Positions 8,143-17,881 of a stretch of 64,000 nt of DNA are shown piece after piece. The position numbers and the translations under genes were made by a program. Every line of letters begins with the position of its first letter. The stretch's first letter is position 1. The DNA is taken from positions 1 through 64,000 of the forward strand of contig NZ_JAGKSP010000016.1 in NCBI RefSeq assembly GCF_017942085.1, in the 5' to 3' direction. This stretch comes from Paenibacillus lignilyticus (GTDB lineage Bacteria; Bacillota; Bacilli; Paenibacillales; Paenibacillaceae). The notes under the pieces were generated by a model. It did no database searches and had not been told where the DNA came from. It worked only from the letters and a program-made list of their open reading frames with translations.

Positions 8143-9285
8143 CTAATAACAGCCGATTTGGGCTGCAATGACCAGACGCTGAATTTCCGAGGTTCCTTCA
8201 CCGATTTCAAGCAGCTTGGCATCGCGCATATAACGCTCTACCTCGTATTCTTTCATATAGCCATAGCCGCCGTGAATCTGGACCGCTTGATCGCATACCT
8301 TCATGCACATCTCGGTCGCAAAAAGCTTCGCCATCGCCGCTTCTTTCTTGAACGGCCTCCCCTGATCCTTCAACCACGCCGCCTTATAGACCATCGTGCG
8401 GGCGAGCTCGATGTTCATCGCCATATCGGCCAGCTTGAACTGAATCGCCTGAAACGCGCTGAGCGTTCGGCCGAATTGCTTGCGCTGCTTCGCATAACGC
8501 AGCGATTTGTCGTAGGCGCCTTGGGCGATGCCGACCCCCATGGCGCCAATGCCAATTCGGCCGCCGTCGAGAACGGCGAGAAACTGCTTGAAGCCGTTCC
8601 CTTCCTTGCCGAGCAAATTCTCCTGCGGCACCGCTACGTCTTCGAGCACGAGCTCGGTCGTGTTGGAGGCGTGAAGCCCCATTTTCTCGTAGCTGCAGTG
8701 GGTGGTGAATCCGGGCGCATCCGTCGGAACGATAAACGCGCTGATGCCGCTCGTTCCCTTGGACTTATCGGTGACCGCGGTAAGGGCGAGATTGCGCGCA
8801 TAGCTGGCATTGGTGATGAAGCATTTGGAGCCGCTGATGCTCCACTGATCCCCGGTTCGCACTGCAGTCGTGCGGGTTCCGCCCGCATCCGATCCGGCAT
8901 CCGGTTCGGTCAGTCCAAAGGCGCCGAGATACTCGCCCCTGCAAAGCGGCGTTAAGAAAGCCGCTTTCTGCTCTTCCGTGCCGAACAGTGCGAGCGGCGC
9001 TCCCCCGAGCGACACATGCGCAGAGTACGTAATGCCGGTTGACGCGCATACTCGGCTGAGCTCTTCGACTACGATCGCGAAGCTGATCGTATCTGCTCCG
9101 CCTCCGCCGTATTGCTCCGGAAAAGGAAGGCCCATCAAGCCGAGTTTGGCAAGCTTCCCGAAGACTTCCGCCGGAAACGTGCCGGTGCGATCCCGATCAA
9201 CCGCCCCCGGCGCTACCTCCGCATCCGCAAAATCATGAATCAAATCCCGAATCATCGCCTGCTCTTCCGTTACGTCGAAGTTCAT
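8143..9285 (-). CDS. Acyl-CoA dehydrogenase
   Basis: FAD enzyme that introduces the alpha-beta double bond in an acyl-CoA and passes electrons to electron-transfer flavoprotein. The 380-residue protein has the family signatures GAFGLTEPDAGSDAGG and the C-terminal QIHGGYGYMKEYEVERYMRD, with the catalytic Glu position in IGEGTSEIQRL. An in-frame GTG at 9294 precedes it, but the AGAGGGGG site is better placed for ATG 9285 (MNFDVTEEQ). It lies between the AtuA-like pair and the carboxyltransferase, so its substrate is probably a branched acyl-CoA such as isovaleryl- or citronellyl-CoA. The Glu position is that of short/medium-chain enzymes. Confidence 0.9.
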   Translation of the reverse strand: MNFDVTEEQAMIRDLIHDFADAEVAPGAVDRDRTGTFPAEVFGKLAKLGLMGLPFPEQYGGGGADTISFAIVVEELSRVCASTGITYSAHVSLGGAPLALFGTEEQKAAFLTPLCRGEYLGAFGLTEPDAGSDAGGTRTTAVRTGDQWSISGSKCFITNASYARNLALTAVTDKSKGTSGISAFIVPTDAPGFTTHCSYEKMGLHASNTTELVLEDVAVPQENLLGKEGNGFKQFLAVLDGGRIGIGAMGVGIAQGAYDKSLRYAKQRKQFGRTLSAFQAIQFKLADMAMNIELARTMVYKAAWLKDQGRPFKKEAAMAKLFATEMCMKVCDQAVQIHGGYGYMKEYEVERYMRDAKLLEIGEGTSEIQRLVIAAQIGCY

Positions 9286-9306
9286 CGCAAGCACCCCCTC
9301 TTCTGC

Positions 9307-9687
9307 TTAAGTCGTGGTGGCGGGCGGCACAGGTGTTATGGGTGGTTCACCTTCATCATCATCGTCGTCCATTTCAATTTCCAGCCGCAACAAATTAGCC
9401 GCATAACACTTGCCGAGGTTATCCATCCGAAGCGTGGCGGAGCCGCCTCCGCCCAGCGCGGCGCGGCAAACATAATTCATAGCCAGCAGGTTAGGCACTA
9501 CGTAACGTACGACTTCCCCTTCGATCATGCCGGTAAAATGCGCCTTGATCCGATCCGTCGTCAGCTCCCGCTTCAACAATTCGAACACAGCCGCATCTTG
9601 CGCGAAGACGGCAATGTTGATCGTATTTCCCTTGTCGCCGGATCGTGCCTGCACAAGATGACGAAGCTGCTTGCGTATACGCGCCAC
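9307..9687 (-). CDS. AtuA C-terminal-domain-like small protein
   Basis: A 126-residue protein matching the small ferredoxin-fold domain fused or paired with AtuA proteins (segment LVQARSGDKGNTINIAVFA, then the conserved VPNLLAMNYVCRAALGGGGS). GTG 9687 is chosen because GGAGGTG (9696-9702) is nine bases upstream; the frame extends further back but would overlap the preceding gene. It begins five bases after the stop of the DUF1446 gene, so the pair is translationally coupled and probably forms a complex. The C-terminus is an acidic DDDDDEGE run then Pro/Thr-rich. The biochemical function of this family is not established. Confidence 0.8.
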   Translation of the reverse strand: MARIRKQLRHLVQARSGDKGNTINIAVFAQDAAVFELLKRELTTDRIKAHFTGMIEGEVVRYVVPNLLAMNYVCRAALGGGGSATLRMDNLGKCYAANLLRLEIEMDDDDDEGEPPITPVPPATTT

Positions 9688-9692
9688 GATAG

Positions 9693-11060
9693 CTACACCT
9701 CCACAACCGTCACTTGCACGCCCTGCTCGATGAGTGCCCGCTGAACGAGACAAGACCACATGCCGAGCAGCTCTCGCGGCTTCATCACGCCAAGGAATGC
9801 GCCCATCGCAGGAGGACCGCTCAGCATAAGCGGCGGAACGAGCCGGCCCAGTTTGGCCGCATCGTCCCGGCTCTTCGTCCGCATCGCTACACGCACATAA
9901 ACTTCGTTCAGCTCTTCCTGCTGTGGCAGCTTAGCCAGCGGTCCATGCAAAGAGTTGTAGCCGAGGTAATCCGTCCGAATTTCATCATAGCGCAGACCAA
10001 GCCGTTCGATATGGCTGCGTACAATTCGATCCCCGGTCTGGGCTTTGGCGAGAGCATCCGGCCACGAATACCCCCAGATGGCCTGCCCGAGCCAGCCGTC
10101 GGCGTAGCCCATCACGACTTTAAGCGTATCGGGTCGTTCGGAACCGCGCGCACCCGAAACCTCGACCCTGTTCGGGCCAGCGTCAACCAGCGCAACCCCC
10201 ATCAGATCCAGCACAACATCGGGCGTGACATACGCCGCCGGATCGTGGATTTCATACAGCAGCTGTTCCTTCACCGTATCGACGGAGACAAGCCCACCGG
10301 TCCCCTCGGTCTTGGTTAGCGTGAACGTTAAGTCCTCGCGAACTTCCGCAATAGGAAAACCAATCTGCTCCAGCTCCGTTACCGCCTGCCAGTCCCCGCT
10401 GAAATTGCCGCCCGACGCTTGCCCGGAGCATTCCAGAAGATGACCCATCAACACCCCTTGCGCCAGACGATCCCACTCATCCGGCCCGATAGTGAATTCA
10501 TGAATTAACGGCGCCAGGAATAAAGCCGAGTCGGTCGTTCGGCCTGTAATAATGACGTCCGCCTCTTGCCGAAGCGCATTCACAATCGGTTCGGCGCCTA
10601 AGTAGGCGTTGGCGAAGACGATACGTTCTTGGATAGTGCTTATATCCCGGCCATCCTCCATATGGGAGAGCGCCGCTCCTTGCCGCATGAATTCGGGCAG
10701 CTGCGAGCGCACGTCGTCCCCGGTCACAACGGCTATCTTTAGCCCTGTCAGGCCCAGTTCACTCGCGATTCGCTCGGTTTCCCGCATCGCCCCAAGCGGA
10801 TTCATGCCTCCCGCATTCGTGATGATGCGGATGCCTTGCGCTTGCGCTATCGGAAGCAGTTCTTTCATCGTACGGCCAATATCGGCGGCATAACCTCCGG
10901 CCGGATCACGCTGCCGGTCTTTCTGAAGGATGGCAAGCGTAAGCTCGGCGAGGCTGTCAAAGCAGATATACTGCACCTTCCCTCGCTTAGCCGTCTCGAT
11001 AGCGGGCCATACCGAATCGCCATAGAATCCCTGTCCCGCTCCAATCCGTATTGTTTTCAT
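9693..11060 (-). CDS. AtuA-like DUF1446 protein
   Basis: 455-residue member of the AtuA/DUF1446 family, first noted in acyclic terpene (citronellol) utilisation clusters of Pseudomonas. The N-terminal MKTIRIGAGQGFYGDS and the segment ITNAGGMNPLGAM are family hallmarks; GRTTDSALFLAPL is also conserved. It starts at ATG 11060 behind AAAGGAGG and heads the five-gene unit. Its catalytic role is unknown; the context points to branched acyl-CoA or terpenoid acid breakdown. The small partner domain is a separate gene immediately downstream. Confidence 0.85.
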   Translation of the reverse strand: MKTIRIGAGQGFYGDSVWPAIETAKRGKVQYICFDSLAELTLAILQKDRQRDPAGGYAADIGRTMKELLPIAQAQGIRIITNAGGMNPLGAMRETERIASELGLTGLKIAVVTGDDVRSQLPEFMRQGAALSHMEDGRDISTIQERIVFANAYLGAEPIVNALRQEADVIITGRTTDSALFLAPLIHEFTIGPDEWDRLAQGVLMGHLLECSGQASGGNFSGDWQAVTELEQIGFPIAEVREDLTFTLTKTEGTGGLVSVDTVKEQLLYEIHDPAAYVTPDVVLDLMGVALVDAGPNRVEVSGARGSERPDTLKVVMGYADGWLGQAIWGYSWPDALAKAQTGDRIVRSHIERLGLRYDEIRTDYLGYNSLHGPLAKLPQQEELNEVYVRVAMRTKSRDDAAKLGRLVPPLMLSGPPAMGAFLGVMKPRELLGMWSCLVQRALIEQGVQVTVVEV

Positions 11061-11146
11061 GCGAACCTCCTTTCGATAATCGCAATCGATCGCGAGGTAT
11101 CTTCCTTCTTCATTCTATGGCGGGCAAAAGGGGGCTAGACATATAA

Positions 11147-11191
11147 ACAAATACCCCGAGCACTGGCAGCAAGCCATCTCGGGGTATTTGT
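11147..11191 (-). terminator. Terminator of the SLH/lamin-tail surface protein gene
   Basis: A perfect 14-bp stem (ACAAATACCCCGAG and its complement) with a 17-base loop follows the stop at 11205. The arm ends give a U-rich tail on the minus strand. Confidence 0.75.
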
Positions 11192-11204
11192 CATGCCGAT
11201 CGTA

Positions 11205-14200
11205 TTAATGATTCATGAATCCTTGGAACAAAATGCCGATCATCTTCGCCGTCTCTTCGCGCGTAGCAAACTGCTGCGGATCGAAGCTGCTTCCTGCACC
11301 GGCGGATGCTCTGCCGTTAATGATACCTGCTTGCTGAACAGCCGCAACGGCTTCTCTCGCATAGCTCGAGATACTCGCCTCGTCTGTGAACGTGACGCTC
11401 GGCACTGTTTTCGGAAGCGTGTAATGCAAGGTTGCGGCAAGACGCGCAATTATCGCCACCATTTGCTCCCTTGTAATCGGAGCACTCGGATTAAATACGC
11501 CTTCGGCTGCACCGCTTGTAATTCCGGTTGCCGCTGCCCATTGCACGGACTGTGCATAATAAGCATCTGCACTTACATCGCTAAACTTACTTCCTTCATA
11601 CGTCGTCAGGTCGACCCCTGCAACGCGGGCCAGAATCAGCGTAAAATCAGCTCTTGTCACTTGCTTCTTAGGAGCAAAGCTTCCGCCGCCTACACCTTCC
11701 ATGATCGCCCTTGCAGACAAGTAAGTGATTTGGTCCTTCGCAAAGCTGGATGCCGTATCGGTATACTTCACATGGTTGCTGGCGATCGCATACGTCGAGA
11801 AATGGGCAACGGAGAAGACCAGTTGTCCTGTTGCCTTGTCATACTTGGCATTAGGCAGCAGCTCGAGTTTGCCATTATCCGCGATATAGTAAGCGATGAT
11901 GGCATTGGCATCTTCGCCTGCGCCTAACACATAGGGAATACGGATATTGACGATGCCGCCCGCAAAATCAGATACCTTCTTCCCATCCGCCACTACATTA
12001 AAATCATACACGGGATGCGAGCCAATCGCTTCCGCGATCGCGGCTTGATTATCCTTCGTACGGGCAGCCAGTTCCTCTGCCGAAACCTTCGCAACGGATA
12101 CCGTTACCTCACCTGCGCTTGCAGCATTCGCTACCGTGGTCATTGCTTTCTTATCCAGCTGCACCTGTCCGATTCCCGATTGAATTACAAGCGCATCTGC
12201 GCCGCTGCCGGAAATCTTATCCATCGCCGCTGCCGAGAAGGTCACGGCCGTCTCCTTGGCACTCGCATCCGCTACGGCTTTGATCGCAATGATATCTTTC
12301 GCGCCTGCCGAATTGGAAGCCGCCAGCTTGGACAAGACTTCTTCGACTTGTTTATCCGTTACGGCCGCCGTCGCTTTGCCCGTAGCATCAGTGACTGCTT
12401 TCACTTCCGTCGTCACTTTAGTTCCATCCACAACAGGTCCAGTGGCAGGCGGCGCGGTTGGGCCCGTAACCGGACTGGTTGGAGGCGCATCCGCACTCGC
12501 AACCGTAACTGCCGCTTCCGCTACGCCGTAACCGTCTGCGCTTAGTGCCGTTATGACAGCCGTTCCCGCTTTAAGAGGCGAAACTTTACCGGCTGCATCT
12601 ACCGCAGCCACGGTTGCATCCGACGATGACCAAGTTACCGTCGCGGCACCATTTTCAGCATGGGGGACTACTGTAGCTGTCAACTGCGAAGTCGAACCGC
12701 CAACCTTAAGCGCCAATTCTTTCGCATTCAATGTCACTTTGTCCACATTCAGCTGATACACCGTAATCATACCGCCTACTTCATGAGCGACCAGAAGAAG
12801 CGGCATTCCGCTTGGACTTGCCGTTGCGGGGATAAACTCCAGACCTTCCGGACCGATGTCGCCTTGCAGATCCGACGTTCCAAAGTTGCGTGTATTCGTA
12901 TAATTGACAAAAGCAGGCGTCTGCGGGTTCGTCACATCGTACGTCATGATACCGCCCACGCGCTCAAGGCCGATGAAAGCCAATGCCTTGCTGCCCACTT
13001 TGCCGACTTTCACATACTCCGGTTCCGGACCTTTCTTCGTGCTTCGTTTATCAAAAGCAACCTCCTTATGATCGGAGTTGAAATAGGCCGGAAGACGTTG
13101 TGCTGTAATTTTCTCAAAATCATTCTTGCTATCAAAGACAGGTTCTAAGCTGTCCGCATTCCAAATCGAGAAGGAACGAGCGCCATATAAGTAAACGCCG
13201 TCCGGTCCCATATCGCTTGGTACCTCTACGCTGTCATAGGCTGTTTTGCCGCCTACCGTTTTGCCAGCTAAGAAAGTAGCTGCTTCCGAAGTAGGCGTCA
13301 ATCCGCCTTTCACAAGGCCGCCGATCGTAGAGATATTGGTTCTGCCCGGCCATTCCGTCGCATCCCCCTCGTTCGCCGTGAACAAATACGTTTCTCCGTC
13401 CACGGTGTACGTATCGATGCCATCCGGCATGAACATGCCTTTGAACGGCACGTTCTCGAACTTAATCTTGCTGTCCTTCACCAAATCGAGGGAGTTCTCG
13501 GCCAGATTCAAATCCTTATAGCCAAGTCCGGTAACCGCCGTTACCGTTCCGCTGGCAACATCGATCGTCGCAATCGCGTTATTCTCTTGCAAAGATACAT
13601 AGGCTGTTTTCTCGTCATCAGACAATGCGATGTATTCCGGCTCCAAATCATACTTAGCCGCTTCTTTCGATGCAGCCGGACCGGTAATGAGACCCGCCTC
13701 GTTTGCAGTGCCGCGAAGATGAACCAGATCATCGATGACGCTGACATCGTCGAATTTCACGTGTTTCGTCACGTTGTTCACGCGATCGACGATTGTCACG
13801 CTGCCTTCCGGATCAGCGCCGGCTAAACGCGGCTCGGCTTCATCCGCTGTTAATACATAACGGCCGTCATGCGTAACTTTGATCATATCCGGTTGTACGC
13901 CTGCCTCGTAGGAGGTGACATATTTGCCGTTGTAATCAAATACAAGAATCGCTCCGTTGTTCGTATACGTCTTCTCTTGAATGGCAGCGTAAACCAAATC
14001 ATTCTTCAGGTCGATATCCACACTCGTAAAATCACCGTATTCGAAGTCGGGCAAGTTCTGTTGAACAACCTCTTCGATATTGATCGAGGTCGCGTCCGCT
14101 TCCGGTTTTCCCGTGTTATCCAAGGATACGATATCCAGTGTCGCGGGATCGCTGGATCCGTTGACGGAATAGAACTTATGATTCTCCGGGTTATACTTCA

Positions 14201-15392
14201 CGATCTCCGCAACGCCGCCGTCCCCGTTAGGCGCACCGGCAATAAAGGAGCCCACTCTCGTCATCGTCAGCGAATCCGGAATCGGCTGATTGACAAGAAG
14301 CACATAAGTTTTGGTTGTTGTTTGAGGTATCGTGGCACTGTCTGTAACCGTAACTTCCACATTGTTACTTGCAGGCGCATCGGATGCCAGGGTTCCGGAA
14401 ATGATCCCTGTAGCCGCATCAATCGTGAGACCAGCAGGCAGTCCTGTTGCGCTGAAGTGATGAGGAGCTTTCCCGCCTGTCACACTAATAGTAGCCGTGT
14501 ATGCTTTCGTTGCTGTTCCATCAGCAAGTTCAGTAGTGGAAACGATAAGAGGTGTCGGAGCGACTCCCCACTCGCCATCATTGCTGCTGCGAGGGCCATA
14601 CGTAGTTAGCTCTGCTTGTCCCGCAGTCATGGAACCGAAGATAATTTGCACAAAGTCGCTCTTGTTATTGTCGGAGTCCGCAAAATTCACACGTCTTAGC
14701 GACATGTTCTTGGAAGTGCCGCCTGTAGTGCCCACGACTCCGGTACCTACTGCTGGCCCTGTAGGGAATTCCGTCTCAAACCCGCTAATCGTACTCCCAT
14801 TGTCGTTACTGCCTGTACCCAGCATATCCACATAACCTGTTGGTTTATTGACAAACGGATTCACGGAAACATCTTTATCCAGCAAATCTTGATTGCTCAT
14901 CAAGACGAGCTTCATCCCTTTGTTCTGGAGCGTACGAGAGAAATTCTGATCGAAATCCCCGTCCGCAATTACCACCTTGTTAACAGAAGCGGTGGTTGCA
15001 TTCGCACGAATCAAATACGAAGAGTGTGCATGGATCGTCCCTGTCAGATCCAGCTTCTCCCAAACACCTGTTGCACCTGTAGTGGTGTTCGTAGTTTCAC
15101 CGCGATCGGCATATTGTAAGGACCAGCCGCTGAGATCCACATTAGTATTTGTAGGGTTATAAAGCTCGATGAAGCCATGGCTTACCGCTGCTCCGCTTGA
15201 AGCTCCTCCGCCATAATACTGATTGATGATTACATGCGGAACCTGGACGCTGTACCCCCCGTTTGCATCGTACGGCGTTCCTTGAATAACAGCTGGATCG
15301 GCAGAAGCAGGCAATACTCCGGCCAGCATACTTGCGGCAAGCTCAGTTGAAAGCAGAAGTGCCAATAGCTGTTTATTTCTCTTCTTCAACAT
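11205..15392 (-). CDS. SLH-anchored surface protein with lamin-tail and choice-of-anchor I domains
   Basis: A 1395-residue exported protein. Order seen: signal peptide (residues 1-31, ending ASA), lamin-tail domain (about 50-240, IINQYYGGG and FIELYNPTN), a putative Ig domain (about 275-370, LPAGLTIDAATGIISGTL), a long beta-propeller-like choice-of-anchor I region (about 375-880, PEYIALSDDEKTAYVSLQENNAIATID and GPDGVYLYGARSFSIW), a Big2-type Ig domain (about 885-965, VTWSSSDATVAAVD), a linker with an Ala/Lys-rich segment, and three SLH repeats (about 1205-1395). SLH repeats bind pyruvylated secondary cell wall polymer, so it should sit on the cell surface. ATG follows AGGAGTG. Similar proteins are often linked to phosphatase or nuclease activity, but no catalytic domain was recognised here. 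Confidence 0.88.
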   Translation of the reverse strand: MLKKRNKQLLALLLSTELAASMLAGVLPASADPAVIQGTPYDANGGYSVQVPHVIINQYYGGGASSGAAVSHGFIELYNPTNTNVDLSGWSLQYADRGETTNTTTGATGVWEKLDLTGTIHAHSSYLIRANATTASVNKVVIADGDFDQNFSRTLQNKGMKLVLMSNQDLLDKDVSVNPFVNKPTGYVDMLGTGSNDNGSTISGFETEFPTGPAVGTGVVGTTGGTSKNMSLRRVNFADSDNNKSDFVQIIFGSMTAGQAELTTYGPRSSNDGEWGVAPTPLIVSTTELADGTATKAYTATISVTGGKAPHHFSATGLPAGLTIDAATGIISGTLASDAPASNNVEVTVTDSATIPQTTTKTYVLLVNQPIPDSLTMTRVGSFIAGAPNGDGGVAEIVKYNPENHKFYSVNGSSDPATLDIVSLDNTGKPEADATSINIEEVVQQNLPDFEYGDFTSVDIDLKNDLVYAAIQEKTYTNNGAILVFDYNGKYVTSYEAGVQPDMIKVTHDGRYVLTADEAEPRLAGADPEGSVTIVDRVNNVTKHVKFDDVSVIDDLVHLRGTANEAGLITGPAASKEAAKYDLEPEYIALSDDEKTAYVSLQENNAIATIDVASGTVTAVTGLGYKDLNLAENSLDLVKDSKIKFENVPFKGMFMPDGIDTYTVDGETYLFTANEGDATEWPGRTNISTIGGLVKGGLTPTSEAATFLAGKTVGGKTAYDSVEVPSDMGPDGVYLYGARSFSIWNADSLEPVFDSKNDFEKITAQRLPAYFNSDHKEVAFDKRSTKKGPEPEYVKVGKVGSKALAFIGLERVGGIMTYDVTNPQTPAFVNYTNTRNFGTSDLQGDIGPEGLEFIPATASPSGMPLLLVAHEVGGMITVYQLNVDKVTLNAKELALKVGGSTSQLTATVVPHAENGAATVTWSSSDATVAAVDAAGKVSPLKAGTAVITALSADGYGVAEAAVTVASADAPPTSPVTGPTAPPATGPVVDGTKVTTEVKAVTDATGKATAAVTDKQVEEVLSKLAASNSAGAKDIIAIKAVADASAKETAVTFSAAAMDKISGSGADALVIQSGIGQVQLDKKAMTTVANAASAGEVTVSVAKVSAEELAARTKDNQAAIAEAIGSHPVYDFNVVADGKKVSDFAGGIVNIRIPYVLGAGEDANAIIAYYIADNGKLELLPNAKYDKATGQLVFSVAHFSTYAIASNHVKYTDTASSFAKDQITYLSARAIMEGVGGGSFAPKKQVTRADFTLILARVAGVDLTTYEGSKFSDVSADAYYAQSVQWAAATGITSGAAEGVFNPSAPITREQMVAIIARLAATLHYTLPKTVPSVTFTDEASISSYAREAVAAVQQAGIINGRASAGAGSSFDPQQFATREETAKMIGILFQGFMNH

Positions 15393-15492
15393 GTCTTCAC
15401 TCCTATTAAGGGATTGTCCTAGAAATTATAGGGGAGAAATGTGAAGCATCTATTAATGCGAAATGGATGTTTTGTAAATGACAGGTAAAAAA

Positions 15493-15539
15493 AATAACCC
15501 CGCCAACTCAGGAACATGCCTGAATTACGCGTGGTTATT
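15493..15539 (-). terminator. Terminator of the small gene at 15578
   Basis: AATAACC and GGTTATT pair around an inner hairpin (TCAGG/CCTGA); the minus strand continues into a run of eight T residues. Confidence 0.7.
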
Positions 15540-15577
15540 CACTTTCTTACGTTTATTCAATTGGAAAAAACGCATCC

Positions 15578-15862
15578 CTATTTCGCGGATTCTTTGGTCG
15601 CCTTATCCAGCATATCGTTCCAATTCGCAAATTGGGTCTCTCTGGCTACATGACGATCAAACAGCTCATCGGGAATATTACGAATGTCCTCGTGGTTTTC
15701 CACTTGGAAATTCCCCTTCTCCAGAAACTCCGCGAAGCTCTTCATGCCGGAATACTTCCCCATGAAGGAATCGTTGAACAATCGGTCAAACGACAGATGA
15801 TCCGGATCTTCCTGAATCGTCTTCTGTCCTTGCAGTTCCTTTAGCAATTCATCAAATGGCAT
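15578..15862 (-). CDS. Small conserved-looking hypothetical protein
   Basis: A 94-residue soluble, charged protein with no signal peptide or membrane segment. It begins MPFDELLKELQGQK and contains a Phe/Asp/His-rich middle (PDHLSFDRLFNDSF). An AGGGGTGAG lies upstream of ATG and a good intrinsic terminator follows, which supports a real gene. I do not recognise a domain. It stands alone between two leftward genes. Confidence 0.6.
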   Translation of the reverse strand: MPFDELLKELQGQKTIQEDPDHLSFDRLFNDSFMGKYSGMKSFAEFLEKGNFQVENHEDIRNIPDELFDRHVARETQFANWNDMLDKATKESAK

Positions 15863-16008
15863 TGGCTTATGCTTTCTCAGACGCTCACCCCTAAAAATAT
15901 TTTTATCACTAGTATAACCATGACGGCACTGATTTCTTCCTGTTTATTCAAGCTCAGTATATGTGAAAGTCAGACACGGCACACCGCTACTCTACCCAGT
16001 ATACAAAA

Positions 16009-16059
16009 GGTACCCCTAGTTTGAACACCTTTTTTCAAAGTGTCCTGTCTACGGGTACC
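16009..16059. repeat. Long imperfect hairpin, unassigned
   Basis: GGTACCCCTAG and CTACGGGTACC form an 11-bp stem with one mismatch; an inner ACAC/GTGT pair encloses a T-run. It follows the SRPBCC gene (stop 16092) on the minus strand and may terminate it, but the outer arms are unusually GC-rich and symmetric, and no U-tract follows them. Confidence 0.5.
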
Positions 16060-16091
16060 TATTCGAAGCGATTTGACAAGTTCTAAAATGA

Positions 16092-16523
16092 CTATTCTTC
16101 GTTAACCGATTCTGCGTATTTCTTAAAGTTATCCATGATCGCCTGCCAGCCGGCTTGCTGCATTTCAGCGGCATTCATGGTTTCCGTCTCGAACGTTTCG
16201 ATGACTTTCGTCCCGTTATCTTGGCTGATGAAGGCAATCGAAACTTCTCTGCCATCGCCTAATGTATAAGCAATCGCCTCGTTGACCCGCACCTCGTCAT
16301 AAACGCCGCCAAATTCGAATTCGAAGCTGCCGTCCTTCGCGGCCATCTTGGAAGTGAAGGATCCGCCAACCCGTAAATCATTCTCGGAGAATGGCGTGTG
16401 CCAGTCATCGGAGGCGTTGTTCCATTGGGTGATATGCGCCGGCTCGGTCCAGTATTTCCAAACTTTCTCAACGGGTAAATTCACGACTGTTTGCACGGTT
16501 AATTTCTCAGCACCTGTTCCCAT
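16092..16523 (-). CDS. SRPBCC (AHSA1-type) family protein
   Basis: A 143-residue START-like fold protein of the activator-of-Hsp90-ATPase homology 1 family. The signature LPVEKVWKYWTEPAHITQWN near the start and the C-terminal GWQAIMDNFKKYAE are typical. ATG 16523 gives the usual family length; an in-frame ATG at 16595 would add a Cys-rich, unlike segment. The site before 16523 is weak (GAGGCGG), so the start is less certain. It follows the L,D-transpeptidase gene closely on the same strand and may be cotranscribed. The family binds small hydrophobic ligands; no specific role can be given. Confidence 0.85.
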   Translation of the reverse strand: MGTGAEKLTVQTVVNLPVEKVWKYWTEPAHITQWNNASDDWHTPFSENDLRVGGSFTSKMAAKDGSFEFEFGGVYDEVRVNEAIAYTLGDGREVSIAFISQDNGTKVIETFETETMNAAEMQQAGWQAIMDNFKKYAESVNEE

Positions 16524-16607
16524 TTCCAAGACCGCCTCTACTCGTAAAGTAACTGCTAACAAGCACATTTTACCAGAACATTCATTCTTACTCAACGGCT
16601 TGCCTAA

Positions 16608-17666
16608 CTACGCGTGAATCTTCACTTTCGTGCCTGTCGGAACGGTTCCGAACAACCATTCTACATCCTTATTCAGCATCCGGATGCAGCCTGCGCTGGC
16701 ATTCGTTCCGATCGAAGAAGGGGCATTCGTACCATGAATGCCGTATTTCGTTCCTTGCGTATTCGGCACGCTCAGCCCAAGCCAGCGGCTGCCCAGCGGG
16801 TTCTTCGGATCGCCGCCCGGGATTTCTTTGGCCATGTACCATGGATTCTTGATCTTCGTAATAATCTCGAAGCTCCCGGTCGGCGTTGACCCCTTCTTCC
16901 CGCTTGCGATGTCGAAGGTCTTCTCAACCGCTCCGCCCGCAATCACATATAACTTGTTGCGTGTGATGTCGATCTCAATGGAGACTGGCTTCGTGGAAGC
17001 GGAAGCAGAGGCCGGCGGAGTCACCGCCGTCGTCCCCTGCGGTGCTGCGACAGTCGCACATTCCTCGATCGAGTAGAACGGATTCGGAATTTGCACCACT
17101 TGTCCTGCCTTGATTGAGGCGGAAGTCGATTCGATGCCGTTCACCTTGGCGATCATTTGCTGATAATCCTGCACTTTGAAATATTTGGCCGATAAGCTAT
17201 ACAACGTATCGCCTTTATGCACCGTGTATTTCAGTTCGCCTGCCGGCAGCGGCACGCGCAGCGCCATCTCTGCCTTCAAATTCGCTTCCGTGATGTGATT
17301 GTACGCCATCAACGCGTTTATGTAGTAGACGCGGTTGAAATAATGATTCGTAATCGCATACAGGGTATCGCCTTGTTTGACTGTGTATTGATCCAGCACC
17401 AGCGGGTTCGACAGCTTGAGCGCCGTCCCTGCTTTCAAGCTTACCTTTGGATCCAGCCCGTTCGTTCTTGCCACCTGCTCATAATCGCCTGTCAGATAAA
17501 ACTTCTTGGCAATGCCGTATAACGTATCGCCGGGTTTTATGTTGTACGAAACGCTGCTAAAGGATTCTGTTTCTGTGTAACCCTGCGCGTTCGTCATGAC
17601 GGGAAAGCTTGTACATAAGACCACCAACAACACTATACTTAAGACCCACTTCGATTGCCTACTCAA
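16608..17666 (-). CDS. L,D-transpeptidase with three LysM domains
   Basis: A 352-residue secreted cell-wall enzyme. A signal peptide (1-28, ending TNAQ) is followed by three LysM modules (about 40-87, 93-139, 146-194; each has a GDTLYxI/L motif) that bind peptidoglycan, an Ala/Ser/Pro-rich linker, and a YkuD catalytic domain (about 225-352) with the active-site pattern HGTN...SAGCIRM carrying the catalytic Cys. It forms 3-3 cross-links in peptidoglycan or attaches proteins to it. The start is TTG 17666 behind GAAGGTG. Three LysM modules are more than in B. subtilis YkuD, which has one. Confidence 0.9.
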   Translation of the reverse strand: MSRQSKWVLSIVLLVVLCTSFPVMTNAQGYTETESFSSVSYNIKPGDTLYGIAKKFYLTGDYEQVARTNGLDPKVSLKAGTALKLSNPLVLDQYTVKQGDTLYAITNHYFNRVYYINALMAYNHITEANLKAEMALRVPLPAGELKYTVHKGDTLYSLSAKYFKVQDYQQMIAKVNGIESTSASIKAGQVVQIPNPFYSIEECATVAAPQGTTAVTPPASASASTKPVSIEIDITRNKLYVIAGGAVEKTFDIASGKKGSTPTGSFEIITKIKNPWYMAKEIPGGDPKNPLGSRWLGLSVPNTQGTKYGIHGTNAPSSIGTNASAGCIRMLNKDVEWLFGTVPTGTKVKIHA

Positions 17667-17881
17667 CGATGATCACACCTTCTGCCGGAATAAATTGCGG
17701 CTCAGATGATTCGTCATCATTCGTCAGGAATCCTTTTTATTTCATGTCGATTTTAGAAAAATAATCCAATCGTAGGAGACCGGGGGAAAAGCCCGGCCGA
17801 AGCGGGTTCTTGAGGACCAAACCCTTCTTCTATTTGCCCGGGTTTCGAAGAGGGATAAAGTCCCAGCTGTATTGGGATGCT

